From Hymenopellis radicata (taxonomy: Eukaryota > Basidiomycota > Agaricomycetes > Agaricales > Physalacriaceae): DNA of 10,965 nt. Positions 1 through 6,457 of this stretch are shown here, piece by piece (position 1 is the stretch's first letter; each line of letters opens with the position of its first letter). The stretch spans positions 1-10,965 of the forward strand of contig JADNRX010001340.1 of assembly GCA_015501595.1 (NCBI GenBank), read 5' to 3'. A program made the position numbers and the translations under genes. Below the pieces are notes generated by a model. It saw nothing but the letters and a program-made list of their open reading frames with translations, was not told the origin of the DNA and did not search any database.

Positions 1-47
1 TGGCAGATTAACGGCGACATAGCGAATGTATTAACGGTTTGCTCTCG

Positions 48-213
48 CTAGATGATGCAGGCGTATCGGATATGGATATCGAACCGAAGGAACGCGTTTC
101 AAGAGGTCGACGCGTCCGACGAAGGTGAAGCAGATACCGGAGAGTTATTCTGGCCATGGCGACATGCAGATAAGGCAAAGTCCACATGGCGGTCAAGAGC
201 AAGGATGACATAG
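48..213 (+). pseudogene. Coding-like fragment, unidentified, one frameshift
   Basis: I do not recognise this protein. From 48 a frame reads LDDAGVSDMDIEPKERVSRG and then hits TGA at 126-128. A frame change near 118-121 gives DEGEADTGELFWPWRHADKA and ends at TAG 211-213. The acidic then Arg-rich composition and the sensible codons on both sides of one frame change suggest a decayed C-terminal exon. The opposite-strand frame over 8-211 is less protein-like. No start codon or upstream exon is visible because the window begins here. Confidence 0.2.
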
Positions 214-322
214 GGGTAACCCGTGGATCAATCAGTGCATCCAGCGAACGTCGAAGGAAGAGAATTCGAGGGAAGGTAAGAATAAAAATGGAACAAAAGC
301 GTACAAGTCAGAAGCAGAGTAC

Positions 323-326
323 AAAA
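323..326 (-). terminator. RNA polymerase III terminator of the tRNA
   Basis: A run of four T on the minus strand begins three bases after the discriminator base of the tRNA-Ala. Short T runs are the usual Pol III stop signal, so this supports a real Pol III unit. Confidence 0.5.
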
Positions 327-329
327 CAT

Positions 330-411
330 TGGACGTTCAGGTGATCGAAACCTGGACCTCAGGCAAGCATCAAGGTGCAAAGCATGCGCGCTACCACTGC
401 GCTAAACGCCC
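330..411 (-). tRNA. tRNA-Ala (anticodon TGC), with 10-nt intron
   Basis: Folded by hand on the minus strand. The acceptor stem GGGCGTT pairs with AACGTCC, followed by discriminator A, and contains the G3:U70 wobble pair that is the alanine identity element. The D arm GCGC-AGTGGTA-GCGC is perfect. The anticodon loop reads TT-TGC-A, giving TGC (Ala, GCA codons), and is interrupted after position 37 by CCTTGATGCT, a typical fungal intron position. The variable loop is AGGTC. The T arm is CAGGT-TTCGATC-ACCTG. Two oddities suggest drift: a T-C mismatch in the anticodon stem (CATGC against GCCTG), and U53:A61 in place of the near-universal G53:C61. A plus-strand ORF over the same bases is a shadow. 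Confidence 0.78.
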
Positions 412-512
412 ACAAGAATTGGTTACAACACGTTTTCTCATCGGTCCAGTATTAAAAATGTGGAAACGAGGCAATAAATACCCAGTCACAGTCTTGGGAC
501 TTGGGGAACGTC

Positions 513-602
513 CTAGTTGATCATTCCGAAGTCCTTGCTTAGTCGTTGAGTGATGCTAAGCTTGTCTTCATCCGTTTTCCAGGTCTCAATGGCGTTGAGA
601 GC
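513..602 (-). pseudogene. Terminal-exon-like fragment, unidentified
   Basis: A minus-strand frame from 602 to TAG at 513-515 encodes 29 residues starting ALNAIETWKTDEDKLSITQR and ending KDFGMIN. The composition and codon use look like real protein. It is preceded by an acceptor-like ctag at 603-606, and 30 bp upstream lies a GTACGG donor-like site (631-636). Joining these keeps the frame into LPLSLIHPLLVSD upstream, but the implied 34-nt intron is shorter than the other introns here. No family was recognised. It may be the 3' end of a decayed gene. Confidence 0.3.
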
Positions 603-1055
603 CTAGCTGTTATCGATCTTCAATTATACGCCGTACATCGGAGACGAGTAAAGGATGGATCAGAGAAAGCGGTAAGCGAATAAACAAACATCCTCGAGCC
701 CGCTGATAGTTGTGAGGATATCCTTTCGAAATGCGCGCGACCTAACTACAAAGTGGCGCGCTTCCGCAGTCACCTTGAAGACGCGACGAAGAGACAGGTT
801 ACGATGATGGAGGCACTGAAGATCATTCGAAAGTCTTATGTTCGTTCAGACTTGAAATGCGGCGGATGAATCTGGCCATGGCCAGACGGGGCGCGAAGTA
901 ATCGCTGTTCAAACATGGAAAGGGTCTGATATTGCAAGACGTAGAGCTAACAGTAATAAGGGTATCAACTAGGTACGACAGCTGGGAGTACTAAGATAGC
1001 ATGTAGACGACAACATTGCCCGACAGTCAAGTACAGATATGAAAACTCGAGTGGA
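603..1055. other. No clear gene; one short open frame
   Basis: No recognisable gene. The plus strand has a 48-codon open frame at 723-868 with a helical, Lys/Arg-rich reading (NYKVARFRSHLEDATKRQV), and a neighbouring frame continues as LEMRRMNLAMARRGAK. This could be another decayed coding piece, but support is weak. Confidence 0.15.
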
Positions 1056-1780
1056 TTATGACTTGCCAGAGCGAAGACTGCGTCGCTTGGCAGGCGAGTC
1101 ATCCGCAGTCTGAGAAATCTTTCCGCTTCCTCCGCGACGCACTTGTCTTTGACGCTACGACAGACTCTGAAAGAGCGCTTTGCTCTGACCTCTCATCTTC
1201 ATTGTCAGTGTACGGACAGGTGCCATAACTTCGGTCTTGATGAATATCCGTTAACACTATTAGGAGCACCTTCTAGCACCTGAAAACCTTGCTCAGCATT
1301 CCGTCAATAGTACCAACCTGCGAACATACCGTCTTCACTCCAGTTACAGACACGTCTAAGAAAAATTTGTCCGTCACGAGAAAGAGACCCATTGTCATAG
1401 ATCTCCATCTGGTATCGAGAAAGGTTGAACGGAGGCGTAATTCGCGAGACGGAGAGTTTTATAACTATGAGCGGCGGCGCTTAGCGGTAATCATCATGGC
1501 AAGCAAAGCTATGCGAATAATGGATCCCGCTTGACAGCTCGTGTACCGCGCCTAGCCTAAGGATTCTTACTTCCTTACAAGTCGAAGGTAATCGCGTCAG
1601 TTGATTTGAACTCGAGGGAGTGCCACGGCGTCGCGCATCCATCGGATCCTTGAACACCGGTTTACTCCAGAGCTGTATAAATTCGTTCGTAATCTGCTGC
1701 TTCTAAGGGAGATATTTACTTACAGTGAAGAGTCCAGACGCTTTAGATTCAGCAAAACATTCTGCCGACCACAAACGGAA
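1056..1780 (-). pseudogene. Decayed unidentified gene with basic C-terminus
   Basis: One minus-strand frame runs from about 1780 down to 1307 with only two stops, TAG at 1703-1705 and TAA at 1481-1483. It reads YDSSFRLWSAECFAESKASG, then a 73-codon open block (1484-1702), then a 58-codon block containing RYQMEIYDNGSLSRDGQIFL. A GTATGT donor follows SED near 1330. Further downstream another frame gives TCPYTDNEDERSEQSALSES and SRRKRKDFSD, and after one frame change near 1100 it reads ADDSPAKRRSLRSGKS and ends at TAA 1056-1058. An acidic/basic tail ending in a Lys/Arg cluster is common at fungal nuclear-protein C-termini. The family is not recognised. The plus-strand ORF at 1289-1534 is its likely shadow. 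Confidence 0.33.
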
Positions 1781-1785
1781 TGAAC

Positions 1786-2029
1786 TGTCATATCTGAAAG
1801 CCCGACTCAGTGAAGGTGTCAGTAAAACTGCGCAACGGTAGCTTGATAGCAGCAGCATACCGGGATACTTCGCGGCGAGTTGCTTGCGGCGCTCTTACAC
1901 GCAGTAAGCACCCGGAGTGGAGCTTGTAGAGTAAGGTACGTTGATAGTACATGGACCCAGCCGCAGCGGGTAGTCGTCCACAGGATATGAGTAAACCTGA
2001 AGGCGAAATCTGAGCAAGAAAGAGTGTGA
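1786..2029 (+). other. Degraded coding-like tract leading into the repeat
   Basis: Short plus-strand stretches read like protein in shifting frames: ELSYLKARLSEGVSKTAQR up to a TAG near 1836, SSSIPGYFAASCLRRSYTQ, and MDPAAAGSRPQDMSKPEGEI beginning near 1951. A GTAAGC donor-like and a GATAG acceptor-like sequence lie between the last two. I cannot join them into one gene. The two overlapping minus-strand ORFs over 1788-2139 look like chance frames. Confidence 0.15.
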
Positions 2030-2242
2030 AGTGTTCGACGCTTACATGATCGTGATCTGGCAGGGAATTCTTTAGCAGGGAACGACCATAAGAGATCCCG
2101 AACACCACGGCAAGTGAACACTCTTCGGGGCCTAATCAATGTTATGGCGAACGATGTCGTGATGACAGAATGGTGCGATCAATTTTGGAGTTTGTACCAA
2201 GGAGTCGCCCACAGACGGCTTCAAGCCACAAGCACAAAGTAA
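2030..2242 (+). pseudogene. Unidentified ORF tail, copy 1
   Basis: The plus-strand frame is open for 70 codons from just after a TGA at 2027-2029 to TAA at 2240-2242. The last 37 or so residues (GLINVMANDVVMTEWCDQFW onward, ending AHRRLQATSTK) are repeated almost exactly at 8666-8779, including the stop codon, although upstream sequence differs. There is no ATG before 2144, so this is the 3' end of something larger or a decayed copy. The family is not recognised. Trp/Phe-containing helical residues are the only visible feature. Confidence 0.28.
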
Positions 2243-2359
2243 GAGGACGAATTTCACAATTCGAATGAAACTGGTATCAAAACGACAAATTCTAAGAACT
2301 CGAGCCTAGAAGAAAAAGGAAGGTGAGTTTCTGGAGCGTCAAATGCATACGAACTACGA
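2113..2359 (+). repeat. Dispersed direct repeat, copy 1
   Basis: About 247 bp matching 8644-8895 at roughly 94% by eye, from agtgaac to gaactacga. The copies differ by about a dozen substitutions, a short replacement near the left end and a one-base A deletion. The repeat holds the conserved ORF tail, then about 115 bp of noncoding sequence including a gtgagt-type donor near 2323. The right edge is sharp: after gaactacga the two copies share nothing. No terminal inverted repeats or obvious target-site duplication were seen. Confidence 0.85.
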
Positions 2360-2460
2360 TGTCGGTGTTGATAGTTTCTGGTTGTGGTCGCAGAGGTCGT
2401 GAATTTTCTGGAGAACATCCAAGGGCGGAAGAAGAGCCCAAGAACCGGATTTGAAGAGTT

Positions 2461-2830
2461 CTATCATGTCACGATGAACGAGAGGAAAATGAGATTTGTG
2501 TGCTTGAAGTTGACGGACTCACGTACACTTTGTAGTTGCTATAGACGAGTAGTCACTGATATCGCCCCTTGACATACCCATATGATATTCTATTCCATCC
2601 AGCTCCTGGAGCTATGATGAAGTAGATTGAAGCAAAGGTAGCGTGCCAACTTACCAGCTCATTCTCGAGAAAATAAAAAGACTCCAGGTCGCACTCCGGC
2701 TCGGTCGTTATATCAGAAAGTCGGGCTATTTCAGACATGAATTCGCGGGCACCCTGGTAGCAGGGAGGAAGGTCAGTGCGTGGGATGACGGTGGGTGGTA
2801 GGCCAGAAATGGTACGGGGCGCTTGATCGG
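2461..2830 (-). CDS. Possible spliced gene, unidentified
   Basis: The minus strand reads LPPTVIPRTDLPPCYQGARE followed by FMSEIARLSDITTEPECDLE and SFYFLENEL. It then meets a GTAAGT donor (intron 2612-2654), an exon LQELDRIEYHM (2578-2611), a GTATGT donor (intron 2539-2577, with a cagtgac branch site), a 16-nt exon, and a GTGAGT donor (intron 2461-2522, with a cgtgac branch site). The frame stays open across all three joins. Three consensus donors in 140 bp with matching acceptors argue for real splicing signals, although a 16-nt exon is unusual. Downstream it would run into the dispersed repeat, so it may be truncated. No family recognised. The plus-strand ORF 2384-2572 overlaps and competes with this reading. 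Confidence 0.33.
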
Positions 2831-2884
2831 CACCTGAGCCTCCTTGACCTCTTACCACCACCCGCTTACACGTCCTGTCGCGAC

Positions 2885-3221
2885 GCGCTCGTTCCGGCCT
2901 CGACGCTGTCCCCAACGTTGGCGACGATCCTGTAGGCGACGATAAACCTCCCTTATATCAAGGACCAAGGAGCCAACCTCAACGAGCCCAAGCCCCGCCG
3001 AAAACCTGGGCGTGTGTACGCAAATGTCTCATAGTCCGACCGGGAATGCAGACGATTGAAGCTCCGTTGTGATAAGAATGTTCCTTGCGAGAAGTGTGTG
3101 TCGCGAGGTCGATATGTCCAGAGGGTGAGTGCTTGTCGTGGCGCCGTGTTTGGCTCATCGCTAAAGTGCGACAGGATCTCTGACGACGGGCAAGGGAAAT
3201 CGACTGGTTTTGGCCAACACG
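2885..3221 (+). pseudogene. Zn2Cys6 transcription factor, N-terminal fragment
   Basis: The N-terminal DNA-binding region of a fungal Zn2Cys6 (Gal4-type) factor. The frame from 2981 reads NEPKPRRKPGRVYANVS, then TAG at 3032-3034 close to where the first zinc-binding Cys is expected, then SDRECRRLKLRCDKNVPCEK and CVSRG. A frame change near 3109 gives SICPEG, followed by a consensus intron at 3125-3174 (gtgagt...cgacag). The next exon reads GSLTTGKGNRLVLANT, a motif I know directly after the zinc cluster in basidiomycete factors of this type. The match stops at 3221 and the rest of the protein is absent. An acidic reading (SGLDAVPNVGDDPVGDD) precedes it from about 2897, but no ATG was identified. 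The stop, the frameshift and the truncation make it non-functional. Confidence 0.75.
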
Positions 3222-3319
3222 TATAGAGCACCTATGTTCACGCCGAGTGGCCCTCCTTCCGCTTCGTCCCGTTCACCTTCTCGTAGTCACTACCAGCTGC
3301 CGCCATCCAAGTGTGTACC

Positions 3320-4074
3320 ATGCTCCGTCTCGCTGCCTTTACTGACTCTCCCAGGTCCGCCATTACTCGACCCCCGACAAAAAAGCCAAACAGGCCATCG
3401 ACAAGCTGCCTTCGTCGCCCGGAATCATCACAAAGACCGGCACCGCCCTCCTTGCCACCACTCTCTCTGCCGCCGCCATCTCCCAGGAACTCTATGTCGT
3501 CAACGAAGAGACCGTTCTCCTCGTCGGTACTGCCATCCTCCTAGTCTACCTTGGCAAGGTGTGTATCCTTATTACGCCACATACACGCCTCTAACACGCT
3601 CCAGACTATCCGCGCGCCATACGCCAACTGGGCACAGACCCAAATTGACAAAGTCCGCGGCGTGCTCAATGCCGCACGCGCCGAACACACTGCGTCCGTG
3701 ACCAAGCGCATCGACGCCGTCGGTCAGATGAAGGATGTTGGTGCCGTAACCGCCGCGCTCTTTGCTCTCTCCAAAGAGACTGCGACGCTCGAGGCGCAGG
3801 CGTTTGAGCAGAAGCAGAAAGTCGTTTTGGCTGCAGAGCTCAAGGGTGTTCTCGACTCCTGGGTGCGCTATGAGCAGGGCGTCAGGGAGAGTGAGCAGGC
3901 CGATCTCACCAAGACCATCATTGGGAATGTCATGAAGAGCATCGGCGATCCCAAGATGCAGAGGGACGTTCTCGCTGAGGCTGTTGCTGAAGTTGAGCGT
4001 GAGTATTCCTATATTTCTAACGCTTTACTAGGCTGACGCGTCGAATAGGCATGGTCAAGGCTAAGACTGTTTAG
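3320..4074 (+). CDS. ATP4: ATP synthase subunit 4 (subunit b), mitochondrial
   Basis: Peripheral-stalk subunit b of mitochondrial F1Fo ATP synthase. It anchors in the inner membrane and holds F1 against rotation. Exons 3355-3558, 3605-3998 and 4049-4074 (TAG 4072-4074) join cleanly. The introns are 3559-3604 (gtgtgt, branch ctaac) and 3999-4048 (gtgagt, branch ctgac). The 207 residues from VRHYSTPDKKAKQAIDKLPS onward match the length of mature fungal Atp4. Two membrane helices lie around TALLATTLSAAAISQELYVV and VLLVGTAILLVYLGK, separated by NEET, followed by the long hydrophilic helix with LNAARAEHTASVTKRIDAV and SWVRYEQGVRE, ending ERMVKAKTV. The 5' end is unresolved. ATG 3320 gives a good presequence start (MLRLAAF) but is one frame off the body. 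Alternatively an intron ends at cag 3354 (branch ctgac 3342-3346). See findings. Confidence 0.88.
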
Positions 4075-4166
4075 TACACCATAGAATACGAATAACATCA
4101 ACTTGCAAGCGAGTGACCGTGTGTGTGACAAGTTCTAAGGCGATGCCGTCGGGCAGGGATCTTAAC
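4075..4166 (+). other. ATP4 3' flank
   Basis: The short stretch between the ATP4 stop and the tandem duplication has no coding signal. It contains an A-rich tract (atagaatacgaataac) just after the stop that would suit a fungal 3' untranslated region and polyadenylation site. Confidence 0.3.
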
Positions 4167-4980
4167 CTCGCTTGCGAGCTGTGGCTGCGCTGCAGGGACC
4201 GCCCGGTGGCGCTGATAGTCGTAAAGGCGTGTTCTCTAGTTTCCGCTACACGGGTACGTTGTCTAGCGGTACCGTAACCCACTACAGACTGCAGTGATAT
4301 CGGTTTTTTTCCCTCTGATTGGTGTTCTTGAGGACTGCGTGTATCCATTGACCGATTTCTAACTAGAGACTTGTGGCTTAACAGTTTCATGGACCTCTAC
4401 ATTTTGACGTTCCCCGTTTTTTATCGAGATGGGTAACGAATGTTCGTTTTCAGTGGGGTGCTTGTTTGCATGGGATCATTTGGTGGCGCCAATAGAGTCG
4501 CAAGGGTCTGGTGCGTATTCGCAGCATGGACACGTCGTCTAGCGGATACGTGGACCACGTGTAACATCGAGGGAGTGCTTTCATTTTGGCATGGAGCTGC
4601 CTCTTTCTTACCTTCAATTCGACAGCGCACGATTCACCAGATTATTGTGCAGTGCATGCTGGGACTCGTAGCCTAATGGCTCCATGGCTCATTGACGGTA
4701 CTCGAAGTTTTTGGACTGTTTGGATGTTCGGCCTTTTGTATCTTGCTGGGGAAGTGCGATGTGCTGAGGGCCGCATCATTTCCGTGGTACGTCCGGTGGT
4801 GGTTTATTCGTCAAGTAGGCAAGACTCTTTTGATACTCGAGCAGCCTCTGAATCCTAGTTTCACCGCACGGCGGTGGGTGTTGGAAGGGATACGTTGTCT
4901 AGCGGTAACGTAGACCTCTGAACTAGGCAAGGATGTCACCTTTTTGGCAAGTTGTTCGGTAAATACGGCCTCACCGTCCA
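4167..4980 (+). repeat. Tandem duplication, unit 1 (about 810 bp)
   Basis: Matches unit 2 (4981-5795) in order along its whole length, with shared blocks such as gagctg.ggctgcgctg, cccgttttttatcgagatg, acgtcgtctagcggatacgt, tgctgggactcgt, gtggtacgtccg and caagactcttttgatactcg. The blocks are separated by indels and substitutions, so the duplication is old. The unit contains three copies of a hairpin motif. No reading frame is conserved between the units: the ORFs at 4440-4676, 4586-4858 and 4692-4913 do not survive in unit 2, so I treat the unit as noncoding. Confidence 0.8.
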
Positions 4981-5723
4981 CCTCGAGCTGCGGCTGCGCT
5001 GATAGTCGTAATGCTAATGGCATGTTTAGTGTCCGCTACACGGATACGTTGTCTAGCGGTAGCGTAACACAATTCGAATGCGGCTGTAAGTATTCAGTCT
5101 TTTTTCCCTTTGATTGGTGTTCTGTCGTTTCTTGGGGCCTATGTGTATTCATTGACTGACTTTCAACTAGGGACAGGTGGCTTAACGGTTCCATGTACCT
5201 CTGGTAGCTGAGCCATGATATTACCCCCGTTTTTTATCGAGATGAAATCTTTTCAGTGGGGTATGTTGAGGTCTTCCGTGTACACATGGGCGCTGATACG
5301 TAGTCCTAAGGGCGTGGTGCGCATTCGCAGCCTGGACACGTCGTCTAGCGGATACGTGAACCAATAGGCCGGCGCAGAAGTATTAATTTTGGTATGGATT
5401 TACGTTCAATTCGAAGGTGCACGACTCATGAGGTTATTGTGCAGTACATGCTGGGACTCGTCGCATAATGGCTACGGGGCTCACTGCGAGGTGGGGAATT
5501 CTTTGAACTTTTGGTTCAGTGTTCTGTATCTAGCCGGGGGAGTATACATATAGTGCGATTTGCTGAAGGCCACATCATTTCGTGGTACGTCCGATCTTTT
5601 GGCAGTGGTGGTTTATTCGTCACTGTGTAGTCAAGACTCTTTTGATACTCGAGTAGCCTGCGCTGCAAGCGAATCCCACTACACGACTGCATTGGAAGGG
5701 CTACGTTGTCCAGCGGTAACGCA
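4255..5723. repeat. Six dispersed copies of a 22-nt hairpin motif
   Basis: Copies lie at 4255-4276, 4531-4552, 4891-4912, 5045-5066, 5337-5358 and 5702-5723. The best copy (4891) has arms tacgttgtc and ggtaacgta around loop tagc, a 9-bp stem with two G-T pairs. Copies 2 and 5 are a variant with arms cacgt and acgtg around cgtctagcggat. The core gtctagcgg is kept in five copies and is gtccagcgg in the sixth. Arm changes at 4271 and 5062 break one pair each. Function is unknown. It may be a protein-binding site, an RNA hairpin or a small mobile palindrome. Confidence 0.7.
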
Positions 5724-5795
5724 GACCTCTGTGAGTGCCGGTTGGTTTGCGAGACTGTTTGGCTTGTTCAGTAAATATGCCCTCTTTGAATGCCG
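4981..5795 (+). repeat. Tandem duplication, unit 2
   Basis: Second unit of the duplication, in the same direction and directly following unit 1. It ends close to where similarity to the F-box family begins (about 5820). Compared with unit 1 it has a different insert around 5240-5310 and lacks several short blocks. Like unit 1 it carries three hairpin motifs. Frames such as 5560-6021 cross from the repeat into the F-box relic and are not genes. Smaller sub-repeats (for example cccactaca.gactgca and gtggcttaac.gtt.catg) show that the unit itself grew by duplication. Confidence 0.78.
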
Positions 5796-5825
5796 TTTCT
5801 CACTGTGGATTCATCGCCATCCACT

Positions 5826-6230
5826 CGTCTCGGACTTGAGTTTCATGCTCTCCTTCCAGCTCAACATCATGACAGCCGACGCTTCTCAACCTCAGAAGGA
5901 CTCGAGTCCCTGGACATCGTTCTCCACCGGTTCGCATGCTTCCCCGGGAGATCATCGGCCACATATGCGAGCTCGCCATCGAAGACTTGCAGAGACCATC
6001 CGCGTCTACACGGATATGTAAACTTGGGGTCGGTCTTCTCTGCGCTTTTATGGAGCTTCCTATTCGCAGCATGACGTTCACCTCATGAGGATCCCATAGT
6101 ACGGTGTCTTCAAGACGCTCTCAATGCGTCTGGCGCGTCCCTTAAGTGGCGGAGTTATAGCGATGCTGAGAGGCCTCGTTGAAGAGCAGAGATTAGAGAT
6201 GCAGACATCAGTCTGTGTCGCGGCCACGAT
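5826..6230 (+). pseudogene. F-box protein pseudogene A, internally deleted
   Basis: Relic of a basidiomycete F-box protein, a putative SCF ubiquitin-ligase substrate adaptor, related to copy B downstream. It shows the helix before the F-box (MTADASQPQKDSS, aligning with MTEDASQLSKELE in B). After a frameshift near 5930 it shows the F-box itself, RMLPREIIGHICELAIEDLQ followed by RPSASTR. From about 6103 the sequence instead matches the far C-terminus of copy B (LRGLVEEQRLEM against LRGLVEKGLVLDM), so the whole middle of the gene, about 1.1 kb in B, is missing. Its left edge abuts the tandem duplication. Confidence 0.68.
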
Positions 6231-6234
6231 GTCA

Positions 6235-6248
6235 TGACTCATGAGTCA
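6235..6248. promoter_or_regulatory. Perfect palindrome with two Gcn4/AP-1-type sites
   Basis: TGACTCATGAGTCA is a 14-bp perfect palindrome made of two back-to-back TGASTCA sites (6235-6241 and 6242-6248), the known binding site of Gcn4/AP-1 family bZIP proteins. It lies about 210 bp upstream of the F-box B start, where an activator site would be expected, but also just past the end of relic A, so it could be chance. Confidence 0.4.
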
Positions 6249-6361
6249 CGCCGGCACACCCTTCGCTTCGATCATCCGTCACTTGCTTTCAACCACGAAA
6301 GACGTCCAGCCATCATCTTACTGATCAGTCAACGGTTGAAGGAATATCTTGATCACACCGA

Positions 6362-6373
6362 TTTTTTAAATAA
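6362..6373 (+). promoter_or_regulatory. Possible TATA-like element before F-box B
   Basis: An A/T-only tract with ttaaataa about 90 bp upstream of the ATG at 6458, followed by pyrimidine-rich sequence near 6433-6457. The spacing suits a fungal core promoter. It is supported by composition and position only. Confidence 0.25.
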
Positions 6374-6457
6374 TCAAGCTGTAAGGCTTCCTCTTTCTGG
6401 CGGACACGATTTTAACGATCTGCTCAAATAGTGTCTTCACCTGCCTGTATCACTCTC

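Noticed and set aside
329..520. 63-codon plus-strand ORF
   Set aside because: It lies opposite the tRNA-Ala gene and its flank; the tRNA fold explains the conserved-looking sequence.
1788..2139. Two overlapping 106-codon minus-strand ORFs
   Set aside because: They overlap almost fully in different frames, are rich in Cys/Arg/Thr without any motif, and lie opposite more protein-like plus-strand pieces.
3315..3701. Plus-strand ORF continuing through the first ATP4 exon in another frame (also 3320-3544)
   Set aside because: The ATP4 body in frame 1 matches the family across two splice junctions; these Pro/Ser/Arg-rich frames are GC-skew shadows.
4440..4913. Three overlapping plus-strand ORFs within duplication unit 1
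   Set aside because: None is preserved in unit 2, where indels destroy all three frames.
4255..5723. CRISPR-like array from the regularly repeated 22-nt motif
   Set aside because: Spacing is 154-365 bp, the intervening sequence is itself duplicated, and the organism is a eukaryote.
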